64,000 nt of DNA from Kerstersia gyiorum (GCF_004216755.1 NZ_SGWZ01000002.1:248001-312000); one strand, 5' to 3'. Shown: positions 52,688-61,684, counted from the first letter of the stretch. Made by a program: numbers and translations. The notes: generated from the sequence alone by a model not told the origin.

Positions 52688-53769
52688 GGGCGGGCTGGCC
52701 CTGAATCAGCCGGGCTGTTGTTGTTCTGGTGCCAGGCAATGGCGCCCATCTCCGGCACGCGCTCCATCCATTGGCGATGTGCCAGATACCAATCGACGGT
52801 CGAAGCCAGGCCGTGCGCCAGGGGCGTGCGGGCCTGCCAGTCCAGCTGGGTACGGATTTTCTTTGTGTCCAGCGCATAGCGTGTGTCATGCCCGGGGCGG
52901 TCCGCTACGTGCTGGATCAGCCGGGCGTAAGGCTGGCTGTCAGGACGCGGCAGCCGCTGGTCCAGCAGTGCGCATAAGGTCTGGGCCATGTCCAGATTGC
53001 TGCTTTCCTGGCCGCTGCCGATGTTATAGCGCTGCCCGGGCTGGCCTTGTGCCAGCAAAAGGCGCAAGGCGGCGCAATGGTCGGCAACATGCAGCCAGTC
53101 CCGCTGCTGCAGGCCGTTGCCGTAAAGCGGCAGCGGCGCGCCAGCCAGTGCCAGGCGCAGGAACAGCGGGATCAGTTTCTCGGGAAACTGGCGCGGCCCG
53201 TAATTGTTCGAGCAATGCGAGATCAGTGTGGGCAAACCATATGTCCGGTGCCACGACATGACCAGATGGTCGCTTGCCGCCTTGCTGGCCGAATAGGGGC
53301 TGCTGGGCTGGTATGGGTGGTTTTCGGTCGCGGGCGCTGCCGAAGGCGGGAGCGAACCATAGACTTCGTCGGTGGATATGTGCAGGAAACGGAATGCATC
53401 GCACTGGGCTGCGGGCAGGCGGCGCCAGTATTGGCGGCAGGATTCCAGCAGTGTGAAGGTGCCATCGACATTGGCTTGCAAAAAGGCGCCGGGGTCGTCG
53501 ATGGACCGGTCCACGTGGGTTTGGGCGGCAAAGTGCACGATGGCTCTGGGCTGGTAGTCAGCCAGGAGCCGGGCGACAGTGGCACGGTCGCGGATGTCGC
53601 CCTGCACGAAAATGTGACGCGGGTCATGGCGGACGGTGGCCAGGTTTTCCAGGTTGCCGGCATAGCCCAGGATATCCAGGTTGACGACCGGTTCTTCGTG
53701 CCGGGTCAGCCATTCAAGGATGAAGTTGCTGCCGATGAAGCCGGCGCCGCCAGTTACGAGCAGTGTCAT
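52684..53769 (-). CDS. rfbB: dTDP-glucose 4,6-dehydratase
   Basis: A 361-residue NAD-dependent dehydratase. GGAGFIGSNF is the Rossmann motif, HFAAQTHVDRSI and STDEVYGSL contain the catalytic Asp-Glu, and YSASKAASDHLV has Tyr-x3-Lys. It is the first gene of rfbBDAC. dTDP-L-rhamnose made here feeds lipopolysaccharide or other surface glycans; no glycosyltransferase adjoins, so the operon stands apart from the assembly locus. Confidence 0.96.
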   Translation of the reverse strand: MTLLVTGGAGFIGSNFILEWLTRHEEPVVNLDILGYAGNLENLATVRHDPRHIFVQGDIRDRATVARLLADYQPRAIVHFAAQTHVDRSIDDPGAFLQANVDGTFTLLESCRQYWRRLPAAQCDAFRFLHISTDEVYGSLPPSAAPATENHPYQPSSPYSASKAASDHLVMSWHRTYGLPTLISHCSNNYGPRQFPEKLIPLFLRLALAGAPLPLYGNGLQQRDWLHVADHCAALRLLLAQGQPGQRYNIGSGQESSNLDMAQTLCALLDQRLPRPDSQPYARLIQHVADRPGHDTRYALDTKKIRTQLDWQARTPLAHGLASTVDWYLAHRQWMERVPEMGAIAWHQNNNSPADSGPARP

Positions 53770-53957
53770 GGGTGCTATTCCGAGAGTGCAGGGCCATAGC
53801 CGGGATGCTGTCGGGTTCCCGGTTGTTCCTGAGGCAGGAATTCACATGCTACGCCAGCAGGGGCTGGCATGGCGCCGGGCTGGCGGTGCTGGAGCGTCAG
53901 AAAACGCACGCAGTCGCCTACGGACGACAGGGATAAGCGCAACAAAGGATGCACAAC

Positions 53958-53989
53958 AAAAAGGCCAGTCTTTTGCAAGACTGGCCTTT
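53958..53989 (-). terminator. Terminator of tRNA-Met
   Basis: A 13-bp stem (53960-53972 with 53977-53989, core GGCCAGTCTT/AAGACTGGCC) has a TTGC loop. On the minus strand it is followed by a T-rich run. It starts 8 nt after the tRNA 3' end. Confidence 0.85.
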
Positions 53990-53997
53990 GAAATTTC

Positions 53998-54074
<77 letters not shown>

Positions 54075-54279
54075 CGACTCGCTGTGTTCGCCATCATTGA
54101 GCGGGCGATCTTGCAGTCAAGAAATAAACTATAGCATAAAAATCATAGTGTGCAAGCGCCGAGGCGCTGCTCGCTACATTGCTCCGCTTAAGGGGGCATG
54201 AAAAACGGCAGCACCGTGGACGGTGCTGCCGTGGCGGGGATGGTCGTGTTCAGCCAGACCATGCGAAGCAGACGAAGGA

Positions 54280-54768
54280 TCAGTCCTTGGTGGCTTCGGT
54301 GGCGGCGCTGATGCCGTCCTGGGTGCTGCCGACCTTGTCGGTTTCCGCCTTGTGTTGCTCAGTGGCGCTGCTGATGTTGTTTTGCAGGGCCTCTGCTTTT
54401 TCCTTGGCGCTCTGGGTCAGTTGCTGGGCGCCTTCCTTGGTCTGCTCGGTGGTCGAGCTGATAGCGTCCTGGGTCTTTTGCGCAGCTTCGCCAGTTGCTT
54501 CCTTGGCCTTTTCAATGCCGTTGCTGACACTGTCCTGCACGCTGCTGCCGGACGCTGCACCCGGTGCCTGGCTGGTTTCAGGCGCCGGGGCCGGGGTGAC
54601 TTCAGGGGCGGGGGTCACAGGGGCGGGGGCGGGTGCCGGGGCGCTGCTGCTGGGCACGGGCGCGGGGGTAGGCGCCGGCGAGGAATTGGATTTTTGCTCG
54701 CAGGCAGCCAGGGCCAGCAGGGAAGCGGCGATAGCACCGATTGCAATGCGATTCATTTTCGTACTCAT
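54280..54768 (-). CDS. Small lipoprotein with a Pro/Ala-rich segment and helical tail
   Basis: A 162-residue protein. The signal peptide ends in the lipobox LALAAC (Cys23), so it is lipid-anchored. Residues about 30-70 are almost entirely Pro, Ala, Val, Thr and Ser, a likely spacer across the periplasm. Residues 75-160 are Gln/Lys/Glu/Ala-rich and alpha-helical, with repeats of the KAKEATGEAAQKTQDAI type, resembling late-embryogenesis-abundant or apolipoprotein-like helices. I chose ATG 54768. The function is unknown; an envelope stress or structural role is a guess. Confidence 0.78.
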   Translation of the reverse strand: MSTKMNRIAIGAIAASLLALAACEQKSNSSPAPTPAPVPSSSAPAPAPAPVTPAPEVTPAPAPETSQAPGAASGSSVQDSVSNGIEKAKEATGEAAQKTQDAISSTTEQTKEGAQQLTQSAKEKAEALQNNISSATEQHKAETDKVGSTQDGISAATEATKD

Positions 54769-55365
54769 TGAGTTTACTCCTGATGGATGGCGGAATGGGC
54801 CACAAATACGGCCAAAGGCACGGGCCAAAAGCACTATCAAGGCGGGCCGGGCCGGAAACGCGAGGTCGTTACGCAAAATGCCTGGGGCGACATCCCGCAC
54901 AGCCCGGCACGGGATTACGGGGAAATGATTTCCATCCGTCACTATATAGGCTAATCCTTTTTTATATGGGCCGTCATTGGGATAGTCATAAAATTCGTGT
55001 CAAATATCAACCTGGCATGAAAGAAGTGTCAAATTTTGTCTTCACGGCGTCATGCTTTTCATCTATGGCGACGCCGTGATTTTTCCCGAATGGCGGGGCC
55101 GGGAAACAGAAAATGGCGGAAGGTGCCCGGCGTGTTATTTGTTGCATTATTGTGGCGGCCTTGCGGCAGTGCTGCCCGGCGCGGTGGCGGAAGGCCTCGA
55201 AGGGGTGATTTGGCGGGCTCGCGGCAGAGTACTGGCAAGATGCGGTATGGCTGCTTTTTGCGTGATTTTCCGCTGTTTTTTTCGTTATTTCGCAGCGGTT
55301 CACAAGACCGGAAATGGCTAAAAAACGCTTGCCATGTTGGGGGTTTTCCCGCACACTTACGCCCC
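54769..55365. other. Long intergenic region upstream of the phosphatase gene
   Basis: 597 bp without a credible gene. The part 54940-55060 is strikingly AT-rich for this genome and ends in a strong hairpin with a T-run at 55043-55085, which may be the end of a small RNA. The remainder to 55365 shows no conserved motif that I can name. Confidence 0.5.
55043..55085 (+). terminator. Orphan Rho-independent terminator, possible small-RNA 3' end
   Basis: TCACGGCGTC (55043-55052) pairs perfectly with GACGCCGTGA (55071-55080) around an 18-nt loop and is followed by TTTTT. No gene precedes it on the plus strand within 300 bp, so it may end a short non-coding transcript starting in the AT-rich stretch from about 54950. 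Confidence 0.5.
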
Positions 55366-55857
55366 ATGATGACCAAGGTACTTTTCATCTGCATGGGCAA
55401 CATTTGCAGATCGCCCAGTGCGGAGGGTGTTTTCCGGCATTTGATTAATGATGCCGGTCTTTCCCGGCTGATTGGCGTCGATTCCGCCGGCACCCACGAC
55501 TACCACGTCGGCGAGGCGCCCGATGCGCGCGCTCAAGCCGCGGCGCGCAAGCGTGGCTACGATATTTCCCATCAGCGTGCGCGTCAGGTGACGTCGCAGG
55601 ATTTCCAGGATTACGACCTGGTGCTGGCCATGGATTGGGAAAACCTCACTGCGCTCAAGCAGGTCTGTCCTCGCGCCTATCAGCACAAGCTGCGTCTGCT
55701 GATGAGCTTCGCCAATGAGCATGAAGAAGCAACGGTGCCCGACCCTTACTATGGGGGCCCGGAAGGCTTTGGCAAAACGCTGGACTACATTGAAGATGCC
55801 TGTCAGGGCATGCTGGATTTCCTGCGCAAGCGGGTGACGCAGTACCAGGCAGCCTGA
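55366..55857 (+). CDS. Low-molecular-weight protein tyrosine phosphatase
   Basis: A 163-residue enzyme. The P-loop CMGNICRS starts at Cys9, the nucleophile, with Arg15; the general acid lies in VPDPYYGG near residue 124. This matches class II cysteine phosphatases. ATG 55366 and ATG 55369 are both possible. Such phosphatases often act on exopolysaccharide tyrosine kinases, but none is present here. It precedes the isc operon, with a terminator between them. Confidence 0.93.
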   Translation: MMTKVLFICMGNICRSPSAEGVFRHLINDAGLSRLIGVDSAGTHDYHVGEAPDARAQAAARKRGYDISHQRARQVTSQDFQDYDLVLAMDWENLTALKQVCPRAYQHKLRLLMSFANEHEEATVPDPYYGGPEGFGKTLDYIEDACQGMLDFLRKRVTQYQAA

Positions 55858-55892
55858 GTCGTTTCCGGCTGATCTGGCTCCTGTATTGAGAG

Positions 55893-55914
55893 GCCGCGTC
55901 GAACGCGGCTTTTT
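55893..55914 (+). terminator. Rho-independent terminator after the phosphatase gene
   Basis: A GCCGCGT/ACGCGGC stem with a CGA loop is followed by five T (55910-55914), 36 nt after the stop. It separates the phosphatase from the isc operon. Confidence 0.85.
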
Positions 55915-55953
55915 CTGGCCTGTTAATCCTAGCAAGACACTCGGGAATTCGGT

Positions 55954-55978
55954 ATACTTGAGTTAATCACTCGGGAAT
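55954..55978 (+). promoter_or_regulatory. IscR binding site of the isc operon
   Basis: The 25-bp sequence starts ATACTTGAGT, has TAATC in the centre and ends ACTCGGGAAT. It fits the type 1 IscR motif as an imperfect palindrome. It overlaps a TATACT box (55953-55958) that may be the -10, so Fe-S-loaded IscR would block transcription. The iscR start is 54 nt downstream. Confidence 0.7.
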
Positions 55979-56031
55979 AGCGCCGGGCCAGTGCATGCAA
56001 ACGCGGGTTCGGCTGATCACAGGAGTTTGTC

Positions 56032-56571
56032 ATGCGCTTGACCACCAAGGGTCGTTTTGCCGTGACCGCCATGATAGATCTGGCCTTGCGCCAGCATAGC
56101 GGTCCCGTAACGCTGGCCGCCATCAGTCAGCGGCAGAACATCTCGCTTTCCTATCTGGAGCAATTGTTCGGCAAGCTGCGCCGCCATGAATTGGTGGAGA
56201 GCATGCGCGGCCCGGGCGGCGGTTACTCGCTGGCTCGCGTGGCGCGCAAGGTCACGGTTGCCGACATCATCTTCGCTGTTGACGAGCCGTTGGATGCCAC
56301 CAGCTGTGGCGGCAAGCGCGACTGCAGCAGCGGCAAGGATGGCCGCTCCGGCAAGTGCATGACGCACGAGCTGTGGTCCACGCTGAACCGGAAAATGGTG
56401 GATTACCTTGATTCCGTTTCGCTACAGGATCTGGTTGACCAGCATCGCATGCGCATGCTGCAGGAAGCCAGCCAGGAAGCGGAGCACGGGGTAGCCACTG
56501 CGGTCCGGGTCGAGAAATCATCCTGCCGCCCCGCGGCAAACAAGGCTGCCGCAACGCACGCCGTGGCCTGA
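56032..56571 (+). CDS. iscR: Rrf2-family Fe-S cluster regulator IscR
   Basis: A 179-residue regulator that senses [2Fe-2S] status and represses its own operon. The winged helix spans residues 1-65 (MRLTTKGRFAVTAMIDLAL). The cluster ligands appear as Cys92, Cys98, Cys109 and His112. In E. coli the third cysteine is at 104, so this protein has about five extra residues (around SGKDGRS) inside the ligand loop. The tail after 140 is longer and basic. It is the first gene of iscRSUA-hscBA-fdx-iscX. Confidence 0.95.
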   Translation: MRLTTKGRFAVTAMIDLALRQHSGPVTLAAISQRQNISLSYLEQLFGKLRRHELVESMRGPGGGYSLARVARKVTVADIIFAVDEPLDATSCGGKRDCSSGKDGRSGKCMTHELWSTLNRKMVDYLDSVSLQDLVDQHRMRMLQEASQEAEHGVATAVRVEKSSCRPAANKAAATHAVA

Positions 56572-56595
56572 TGTCCAGAATTTCCGGAGCTTTTC

Positions 56596-57810
56596 ATGAC
56601 TACCAACCGCCTCATCTATCTTGATAACGCTGCAACCACGCCAGTCGATCCGCGTGTGATCGAAAAAATGGTGCCTTACCTGGGCGTGCATTATGGCAAT
56701 CCCGCTTCCCGTTCCCACGCCTATGGCTGGGAAGCCGAGGAAGCCGTCGAGAATGCCCGTGCAGAAGTTGCCAAGCTGATCAATGCGGACCCGCGTGAAA
56801 TCATCTGGACGTCCGGCGCAACGGAATCCGACAACCTCGCCATCAAGGGCGCGGCGCATTTCTACGCCGACAAGGGCAAGCACATCATCACGGTCAAGAC
56901 CGAGCACAAGGCCGTGCTGGATACCTGCCGGGAAATGGAACGCCTGGGTTTCGAAGTGACCTACCTGGACGTCAAGGACGACGGTCTGGTTGATCTGGAC
57001 GTTTTCAAGGCGGCGCTGCGCCCGGATACCTCGCTGGTTTCCATCATGTATGTGAACAGCGAAATCGGCGTGATCCAGGACATCGAAACCATCGGCGAAA
57101 TTTGCCGCGAGCGTGGCATCATTTTCCACGTGGATGCCGCCCAGGCAACGGGCAAGGTCAACATCGACATGCAAAAGCTGAAGGTCGACCTGATGTCCTT
57201 CTGCGCCCACAAGACTTATGGTCCCAAGGGTATCGGTGCGCTGTACGTGCGCCGCAAGCCGCGTGTGCGCATCCTGGCGCAGATGCATGGCGGTGGCCAC
57301 GAGCGCGGTTTCCGTTCCGGCACGCTGGCCACGCACCAGATCGTCGGCATGGGCGAATCGTTCCGCCTGGCCCGTGAGGAAATGGCTAGCGACAACGCTC
57401 GTATCGGCGCGCTGCGCGACCGCTTGCTCAATGGCCTGCGCGATATTGAAGAAACCTACGTCAATGGCAGCATGGAGCATCGCGTCTGCGCCAACCTCAA
57501 CATCAGCTTCAACTATGTTGAGGGCGAATCGCTGATCATGGCGCTCAAGGAACTGGCTGTTTCCAGCGGCTCGGCCTGCACGTCAGCCAGCCTGGAGCCT
57601 TCCTATGTGCTGCGTGCGCTGGGCCGTAACGATGAGCTGGCGCATAGCTCCATTCGCTTCACGCTGGGCCGCTTCACCACCCAGGAAGAGATCGACACCG
57701 CCATTGCCCTGGTCAAGGGCCGCGTGGGCAAGCTGCGCGACATGTCACCGTTGTGGGAAATGGCCAAGGAAGGCATAGATTTGAATTCCGTCCAGTGGGC
57801 GGCGCACTGA
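56596..57810 (+). CDS. iscS: Cysteine desulfurase IscS
   Basis: A 404-residue PLP enzyme that takes sulfur from cysteine for Fe-S assembly and thiolation of tRNA. The PLP lysine is Lys206 (SFCAHKTYGPKG) and the persulfide cysteine is Cys328 (SGSACTSASLEPS), the same numbers as in E. coli. The length and C-terminus fit IscS. It follows iscR by 24 nt. Confidence 0.97.
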   Translation: MTTNRLIYLDNAATTPVDPRVIEKMVPYLGVHYGNPASRSHAYGWEAEEAVENARAEVAKLINADPREIIWTSGATESDNLAIKGAAHFYADKGKHIITVKTEHKAVLDTCREMERLGFEVTYLDVKDDGLVDLDVFKAALRPDTSLVSIMYVNSEIGVIQDIETIGEICRERGIIFHVDAAQATGKVNIDMQKLKVDLMSFCAHKTYGPKGIGALYVRRKPRVRILAQMHGGGHERGFRSGTLATHQIVGMGESFRLAREEMASDNARIGALRDRLLNGLRDIEETYVNGSMEHRVCANLNISFNYVEGESLIMALKELAVSSGSACTSASLEPSYVLRALGRNDELAHSSIRFTLGRFTTQEEIDTAIALVKGRVGKLRDMSPLWEMAKEGIDLNSVQWAAH

Positions 57811-57841
57811 TGGCCTGAAAGGGCCGTCCAAGGAGATCATC

Positions 57842-58225
57842 ATGGCATATAGCGACAAAGTACTGGATCACTACGAAAACCCCCGTAACGTCGGTTCCTT
57901 TGACAAGGACGACGACAAGGTGGGTACCGGCATGGTCGGCGCGCCTGCCTGTGGCGACGTCATGAAGTTGCAGATTCGCGTCAACGAAGAAGGCGTGATC
58001 GAAGATGCGCGCTTCAAGACCTATGGTTGCGGTTCCGCCATTGCCTCCAGCTCCCTGATCACGGAATGGGTCAAGGGCAAGACGCTGGCCGAGGCAGCAG
58101 CCATTCGCAACACCGAGATCGCCCAGGAACTGGCATTGCCGCCGGTTAAAATCCACTGCTCCATTCTTGCAGAGGACGCCATCAAGGCGGCGATCAAGGA
58201 TTACCAGGACAAACACGCGAGCTGA
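57842..58225 (+). CDS. iscU: Fe-S cluster scaffold IscU
   Basis: A 127-residue scaffold. Cys37 (GAPACGDVM, with Asp39), Cys63 (YGCGSA) and Cys106 (KIHCSIL) bind the nascent cluster, and the LPPVKIHC segment is the HscA recognition motif. It has an AAGGAG ribosome binding site and lies 31 nt after iscS. Confidence 0.97.
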   Translation: MAYSDKVLDHYENPRNVGSFDKDDDKVGTGMVGAPACGDVMKLQIRVNEEGVIEDARFKTYGCGSAIASSSLITEWVKGKTLAEAAAIRNTEIAQELALPPVKIHCSILAEDAIKAAIKDYQDKHAS

Positions 58226-58228
58226 GCC

Positions 58229-58552
58229 ATGGCTGTTACCCTTACCTCGAAAGCGGCGGAACACATCGACAAGTTCTTGCGGAAACGCGGCAAGGGTGTC
58301 GGCTTGCGCCTGGGGGTCCGTACCACCGGCTGCTCCGGCATGGCCTACAAGCTGGAGTATGTCGATGCACCGGAACCGACGGACAATGTGTTCGAGAGTT
58401 TCGGCGTGAAGGTGTTCGTCGACCCCAAAAGCTTGTCCTACCTGGATGGCACGGAGTTGGATTACGGCCGTGAAGGTCTGAATGAAGGCTTCAAGTTCAA
58501 TAACCCCAATGAAAAGGCGACCTGCGGCTGCGGCGAGTCGTTCACGGTGTGA
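58229..58552 (+). CDS. iscA: A-type Fe-S carrier IscA
   Basis: A 107-residue carrier with the three conserved cysteines Cys35 (TTGCSGMAY), Cys99 and Cys101 (CGCGESF). It follows iscU by 3 nt, and its end overlaps the hscB start by 4 nt. Confidence 0.96.
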   Translation: MAVTLTSKAAEHIDKFLRKRGKGVGLRLGVRTTGCSGMAYKLEYVDAPEPTDNVFESFGVKVFVDPKSLSYLDGTELDYGREGLNEGFKFNNPNEKATCGCGESFTV

Positions 58553-59079
58553 CCTTGACTGCGGATAACGATCACTTTGGCCTGTTCGGCTTGCCGCGCC
58601 GCTACGAGATTGATCTGGCGGCGCTGGAAAAGGCCTGGCTGGCGGTTTCCTCGCAAGTGCACCCGGACCGTTACGCCACGGCAACGCCGGCGGCCAAACG
58701 CGTGGCCATGCAATGGGCGGCGCGTGCCAACGAGGCTTACCGCGTGTTGCGCAATCCGCTGGCGCGGGCTCGTTATCTGTGCGAATCACAAGGGGTCGAC
58801 CTGCAGGTCGAAACCAACACGGCGATGAGTCCTGCCTTCCTGATGCAGCAGCTTGAGTGGCGTGAGCAGCTCGATGATGCTCGCCAGGGCAAGGATGCCG
58901 CGGCGCTGGAGGCGTTGGCGCAGGAGCTGGCGCAGGCACGCGATGCGGCCCAGGTGCGCCTGACGGTATTGCTGGACCAGCAGAATGATGTCGCGGCTGC
59001 AGCCAAGGCCGTGCGCGAGTGGATGTTCCTGGAAAAGCTGGAGCAGGAAGTCGAGAGCGTGCGCCACGACAGCGCCTAG
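58549..59079 (+). CDS. hscB: J-domain co-chaperone HscB
   Basis: A 176-residue co-chaperone that delivers IscU to HscA. The J domain has HPD at residues 38-40 (QVHPDRY), and the C-terminal helical bundle follows. The start is GTG 58549, overlapping the iscA stop; a TTG at 58555 is also possible. No zinc domain is present, as expected for the bacterial form. Confidence 0.95.
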   Translation: MTLTADNDHFGLFGLPRRYEIDLAALEKAWLAVSSQVHPDRYATATPAAKRVAMQWAARANEAYRVLRNPLARARYLCESQGVDLQVETNTAMSPAFLMQQLEWREQLDDARQGKDAAALEALAQELAQARDAAQVRLTVLLDQQNDVAAAAKAVREWMFLEKLEQEVESVRHDSA

Positions 59080-59169
59080 AGACGGTATGACGCGGCCCGC
59101 TCCATCAGGGCGGGCTGGCTTCGGCGCGTCTGCGCAAATGCGAAGGGTGACGGGGCAGATAGGATAGAT

Positions 59170-61035
59170 ATGGCACTTTTGCAGATTTCAGAACCGGGCG
59201 AAGCGCCCGCACCACACCAGCGCCGGCTGGCCGTCGGCATAGATCTCGGTACCACCAATTCCATCGTGGCGGCCGTGCGCAGCGGCGTTTGCGATGCACT
59301 GCCCGATCACGACGGCAAGCTGCTGCTACCCTCGGCCGTACGCTATCTGCCCGATGGCAACGTGCTGGTTGGGCGCGAGGCGCTGGCCGCACAAGCGCAG
59401 GACCCATTCAATACCCTTGTGTCGTTCAAGCGTTTCATGGGGCGTTCGTTCCAGGAAGCGCGCAGCGGCCGGGCGCCCTACAATTTCGTGGATGCCCCTG
59501 GGATGGTGCGCATTCGTACGGTGCAAGGGGACATCTCGCCAGTTGAAGCTTCGGCCAAGGTGCTGTCCGCCTTGCATGAGCGGGCGCGCGAAACCCTGGG
59601 CGACGACCTGGTTGGCGCCGTCATCACCGTTCCGGCCTATTTCGACGATGCACAGCGCCAGGCGACGCGCGACGCCGCCCGCCTTGCTGGCCTCAATGTG
59701 TTGCGCCTGCTCAACGAACCGACGGCGGCGGCGCTGGCCTATGGCCTGGATAACGGTGCCGAAGGTATTTATGCTGTCTACGACCTGGGTGGCGGTACTT
59801 TCGATATTTCCATTCTCAAGCTCAGTCGTGGCGTGTTCGAGGTGGTGGCCACGGCCGGGGATACGGCATTGGGCGGTGACGATTTCGATGCATTGATCGT
59901 CGATGACTGGCTGGCTGGCATTGCGGACGCCGCAACGCTGGATAAACAGGATTACCGTAAATTGCTGGTGGCGGCACGCCAGGCGCGCGAAGCCTTGTCG
60001 GAAGCACCGGTGGCTGTGCTCGACGCTCACCTGGAAACGCTGGGCCGCCTGTCGCGCGAGTTGAGCGCCGAGCGCTTTGCAGCGCTGGCCCAGCCGCTGG
60101 TGCAACGCACCCTGGTGTGCGTACAGCGTACCTTGCGCGATGCTGGACTGGACGCTACCGGCTTGCAAGGGGTGGTGCTGGTCGGTGGTGCCACACGCAT
60201 GCCGGTGATTCGCGCCGCCGTGCGCGATGCATTCGGGCTGGAACCGCGTGTTGAACTGGACCCGGACCTGGTGGTCGCGATGGGTGCGGCGCAGCAGGCG
60301 GATCTGCTGGCGGGCAACAAGCGTGCGGGAGATGATTGGCTGTTGCTGGACGTGCTGCCGCTTTCGTTGGGCCTGGAAACCATGGGCGGCCTGGTCGAGC
60401 GCATCGTGCCGCGCAACAGTGCCATTCCGGTGGCGCGCGCGCAGGAGTTTACGACGTTCAAGGACGGCCAGAGCGCGATGAGTTTCCATGTCGTGCAAGG
60501 CGAACGTGAACTGGTTTCCGATTGCCGGTCGCTGGCGCATTTCGAATTGCGCGGCATTCCGCCCATGGTGGCCGGTGCCGCACGCATCCGGGTGACTTTC
60601 CAGGTGGACGCGGATGGCTTGCTGAGCGTGACCGCACGTGAAATGAGCCAGGGGGTGGAGGCTTCAGTCGTGGTCAAGCCGTCCTATGGGCTCAGCGACG
60701 ACGAAGTGGCGCGCATGCTTGCCGATAGCGTTGCGCTGGCTGACGCGGATGCCCAGGCTCGCATGTTGCGCGAGGCACTGGTGGAAGCCCGGCGACTGTA
60801 CGAGTCGGTGCAGGCAGCCTTGCAGGAAGATGCCGATCTGTTGTCCGCCGAAGAGCGTGCCGCCGTGGATGCCGCCATGGCCGCAGTGGGTGCGCTGGAC
60901 GACAGCAGGGATGTGGAAGTGGTACGCAAATTGACCCAGGCGCTTTCCGATGCCACCGATGAATTCGCGGCGCGGCGCATGGACCGCAGTATCAGGGCTG
61001 CGCTCAAAGGCCGCACCCTGAATGACATAGCTTGA
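59170..61035 (+). CDS. hscA: Hsp70-family chaperone HscA
   Basis: A 621-residue specialised Hsp70 that drives cluster release from IscU. GIDLGTTNSIVAAV is the phosphate-binding motif 1, VYDLGGGTFDISIL motif 2, and VVLVGGATRMPVI motif 3. The LPLSLGLETMGG linker leads to the substrate-binding domain. It is preceded by a 90-nt gap after hscB and is 6 nt from fdx. Confidence 0.96.
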   Translation: MALLQISEPGEAPAPHQRRLAVGIDLGTTNSIVAAVRSGVCDALPDHDGKLLLPSAVRYLPDGNVLVGREALAAQAQDPFNTLVSFKRFMGRSFQEARSGRAPYNFVDAPGMVRIRTVQGDISPVEASAKVLSALHERARETLGDDLVGAVITVPAYFDDAQRQATRDAARLAGLNVLRLLNEPTAAALAYGLDNGAEGIYAVYDLGGGTFDISILKLSRGVFEVVATAGDTALGGDDFDALIVDDWLAGIADAATLDKQDYRKLLVAARQAREALSEAPVAVLDAHLETLGRLSRELSAERFAALAQPLVQRTLVCVQRTLRDAGLDATGLQGVVLVGGATRMPVIRAAVRDAFGLEPRVELDPDLVVAMGAAQQADLLAGNKRAGDDWLLLDVLPLSLGLETMGGLVERIVPRNSAIPVARAQEFTTFKDGQSAMSFHVVQGERELVSDCRSLAHFELRGIPPMVAGAARIRVTFQVDADGLLSVTAREMSQGVEASVVVKPSYGLSDDEVARMLADSVALADADAQARMLREALVEARRLYESVQAALQEDADLLSAEERAAVDAAMAAVGALDDSRDVEVVRKLTQALSDATDEFAARRMDRSIRAALKGRTLNDIA

Positions 61036-61041
61036 GATGAC

Positions 61042-61383
61042 ATGCCGAAGATTACTGTTTTACCCCATCCCGAGGTTTGCCCCGAAGGCGCAGTCATAGA
61101 GAACGCGCCTCAGGGAGAGTCCATTTGCCGCATCCTGCTGGACAATCACATCGAGATCGAGCACGCTTGCGAACTGTCGTGCGCGTGCACGACCTGTCAT
61201 GTGATCGTGCGCGAAGGCTTTGATTCGCTGCCCGAAGCCACGGATACCGAAGAGGATTACCTGGACCGCGCCTGGGGGCTGACGCCTGTGTCGCGCCTGT
61301 CCTGCCAGGCCAGGGTCAGTGATGAAGACCTGGTCGTGGAGCTTCCGAAGTATTCGATCAATCATGCCAAGGAAAATCACTGA
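61042..61383 (+). CDS. fdx: Isc-type [2Fe-2S] ferredoxin
   Basis: A 113-residue ferredoxin of the adrenodoxin type. The ligands Cys43, Cys49 and Cys52 lie in ACELSCACTTCHV, with a fourth cysteine in LSCQARV near residue 89; Cys47 is an extra cysteine. It supplies electrons for assembly. Its stop overlaps the iscX start by 1 nt (TGATG). Confidence 0.95.
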   Translation: MPKITVLPHPEVCPEGAVIENAPQGESICRILLDNHIEIEHACELSCACTTCHVIVREGFDSLPEATDTEEDYLDRAWGLTPVSRLSCQARVSDEDLVVELPKYSINHAKENH

Positions 61384-61577
61384 TGAAATGGACCGATAGC
61401 CTGGCCATTGCAGAAGCCTTGTACGATGCGCATCCGGATGTGGACCCTCTGACGGTGCGTTTCACCGATATGCACGCCTGGATTCTGGCCCTGCCTGAAT
61501 TCGAAGATGATCCTGAAGCGTCGAACGAGCGCATTCTGGAAGCAATTCTGGAAGCCTGGATCGACGAAGCACGCTGA
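61383..61577 (+). CDS. iscX: IscX, IscS-binding accessory protein
   Basis: A 64-residue acidic protein with MKWTDSLAIAEALYDAHPDVDP and VRFTDMHAWI, the standard IscX/YfhJ pattern. It binds IscS and iron and tunes assembly. It is the last gene of the operon, followed by a terminator. Confidence 0.95.
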   Translation: MKWTDSLAIAEALYDAHPDVDPLTVRFTDMHAWILALPEFEDDPEASNERILEAILEAWIDEAR

Positions 61578-61594
61578 TTCCTGCGCTAGCCAAT

Positions 61595-61617
61595 ACGCCC
61601 TGCAAGGGCGTTTTTTT
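61595..61617 (+). terminator. Terminator of the isc operon
   Basis: ACGCCCT/AGGGCGT with a GCA loop is followed by a run of T (61611-61617), 18 nt after the iscX stop. Confidence 0.85.
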
Positions 61618-61684
61618 GTCTTGGGCCGCCCCTGAAAAAATGCTTCCTCGGAGGGCAACAAGCCGAAGGCGCAGCGTGGGGGCT
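61618..61684. repeat. Diverged single copy of the 76-bp extragenic repeat
   Basis: After the isc terminator, GTCTTGGGCCGCCCC is followed by a decayed hairpin, then AACAAGCCGAAGGCGCAGCG and TGGGGGC. The last part is almost identical to the 9405-9731 units, the first part is inverted or rearranged (GTCTTGGGC is the complement of GCCCCAAGAC), and the middle has drifted. Confidence 0.7.
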
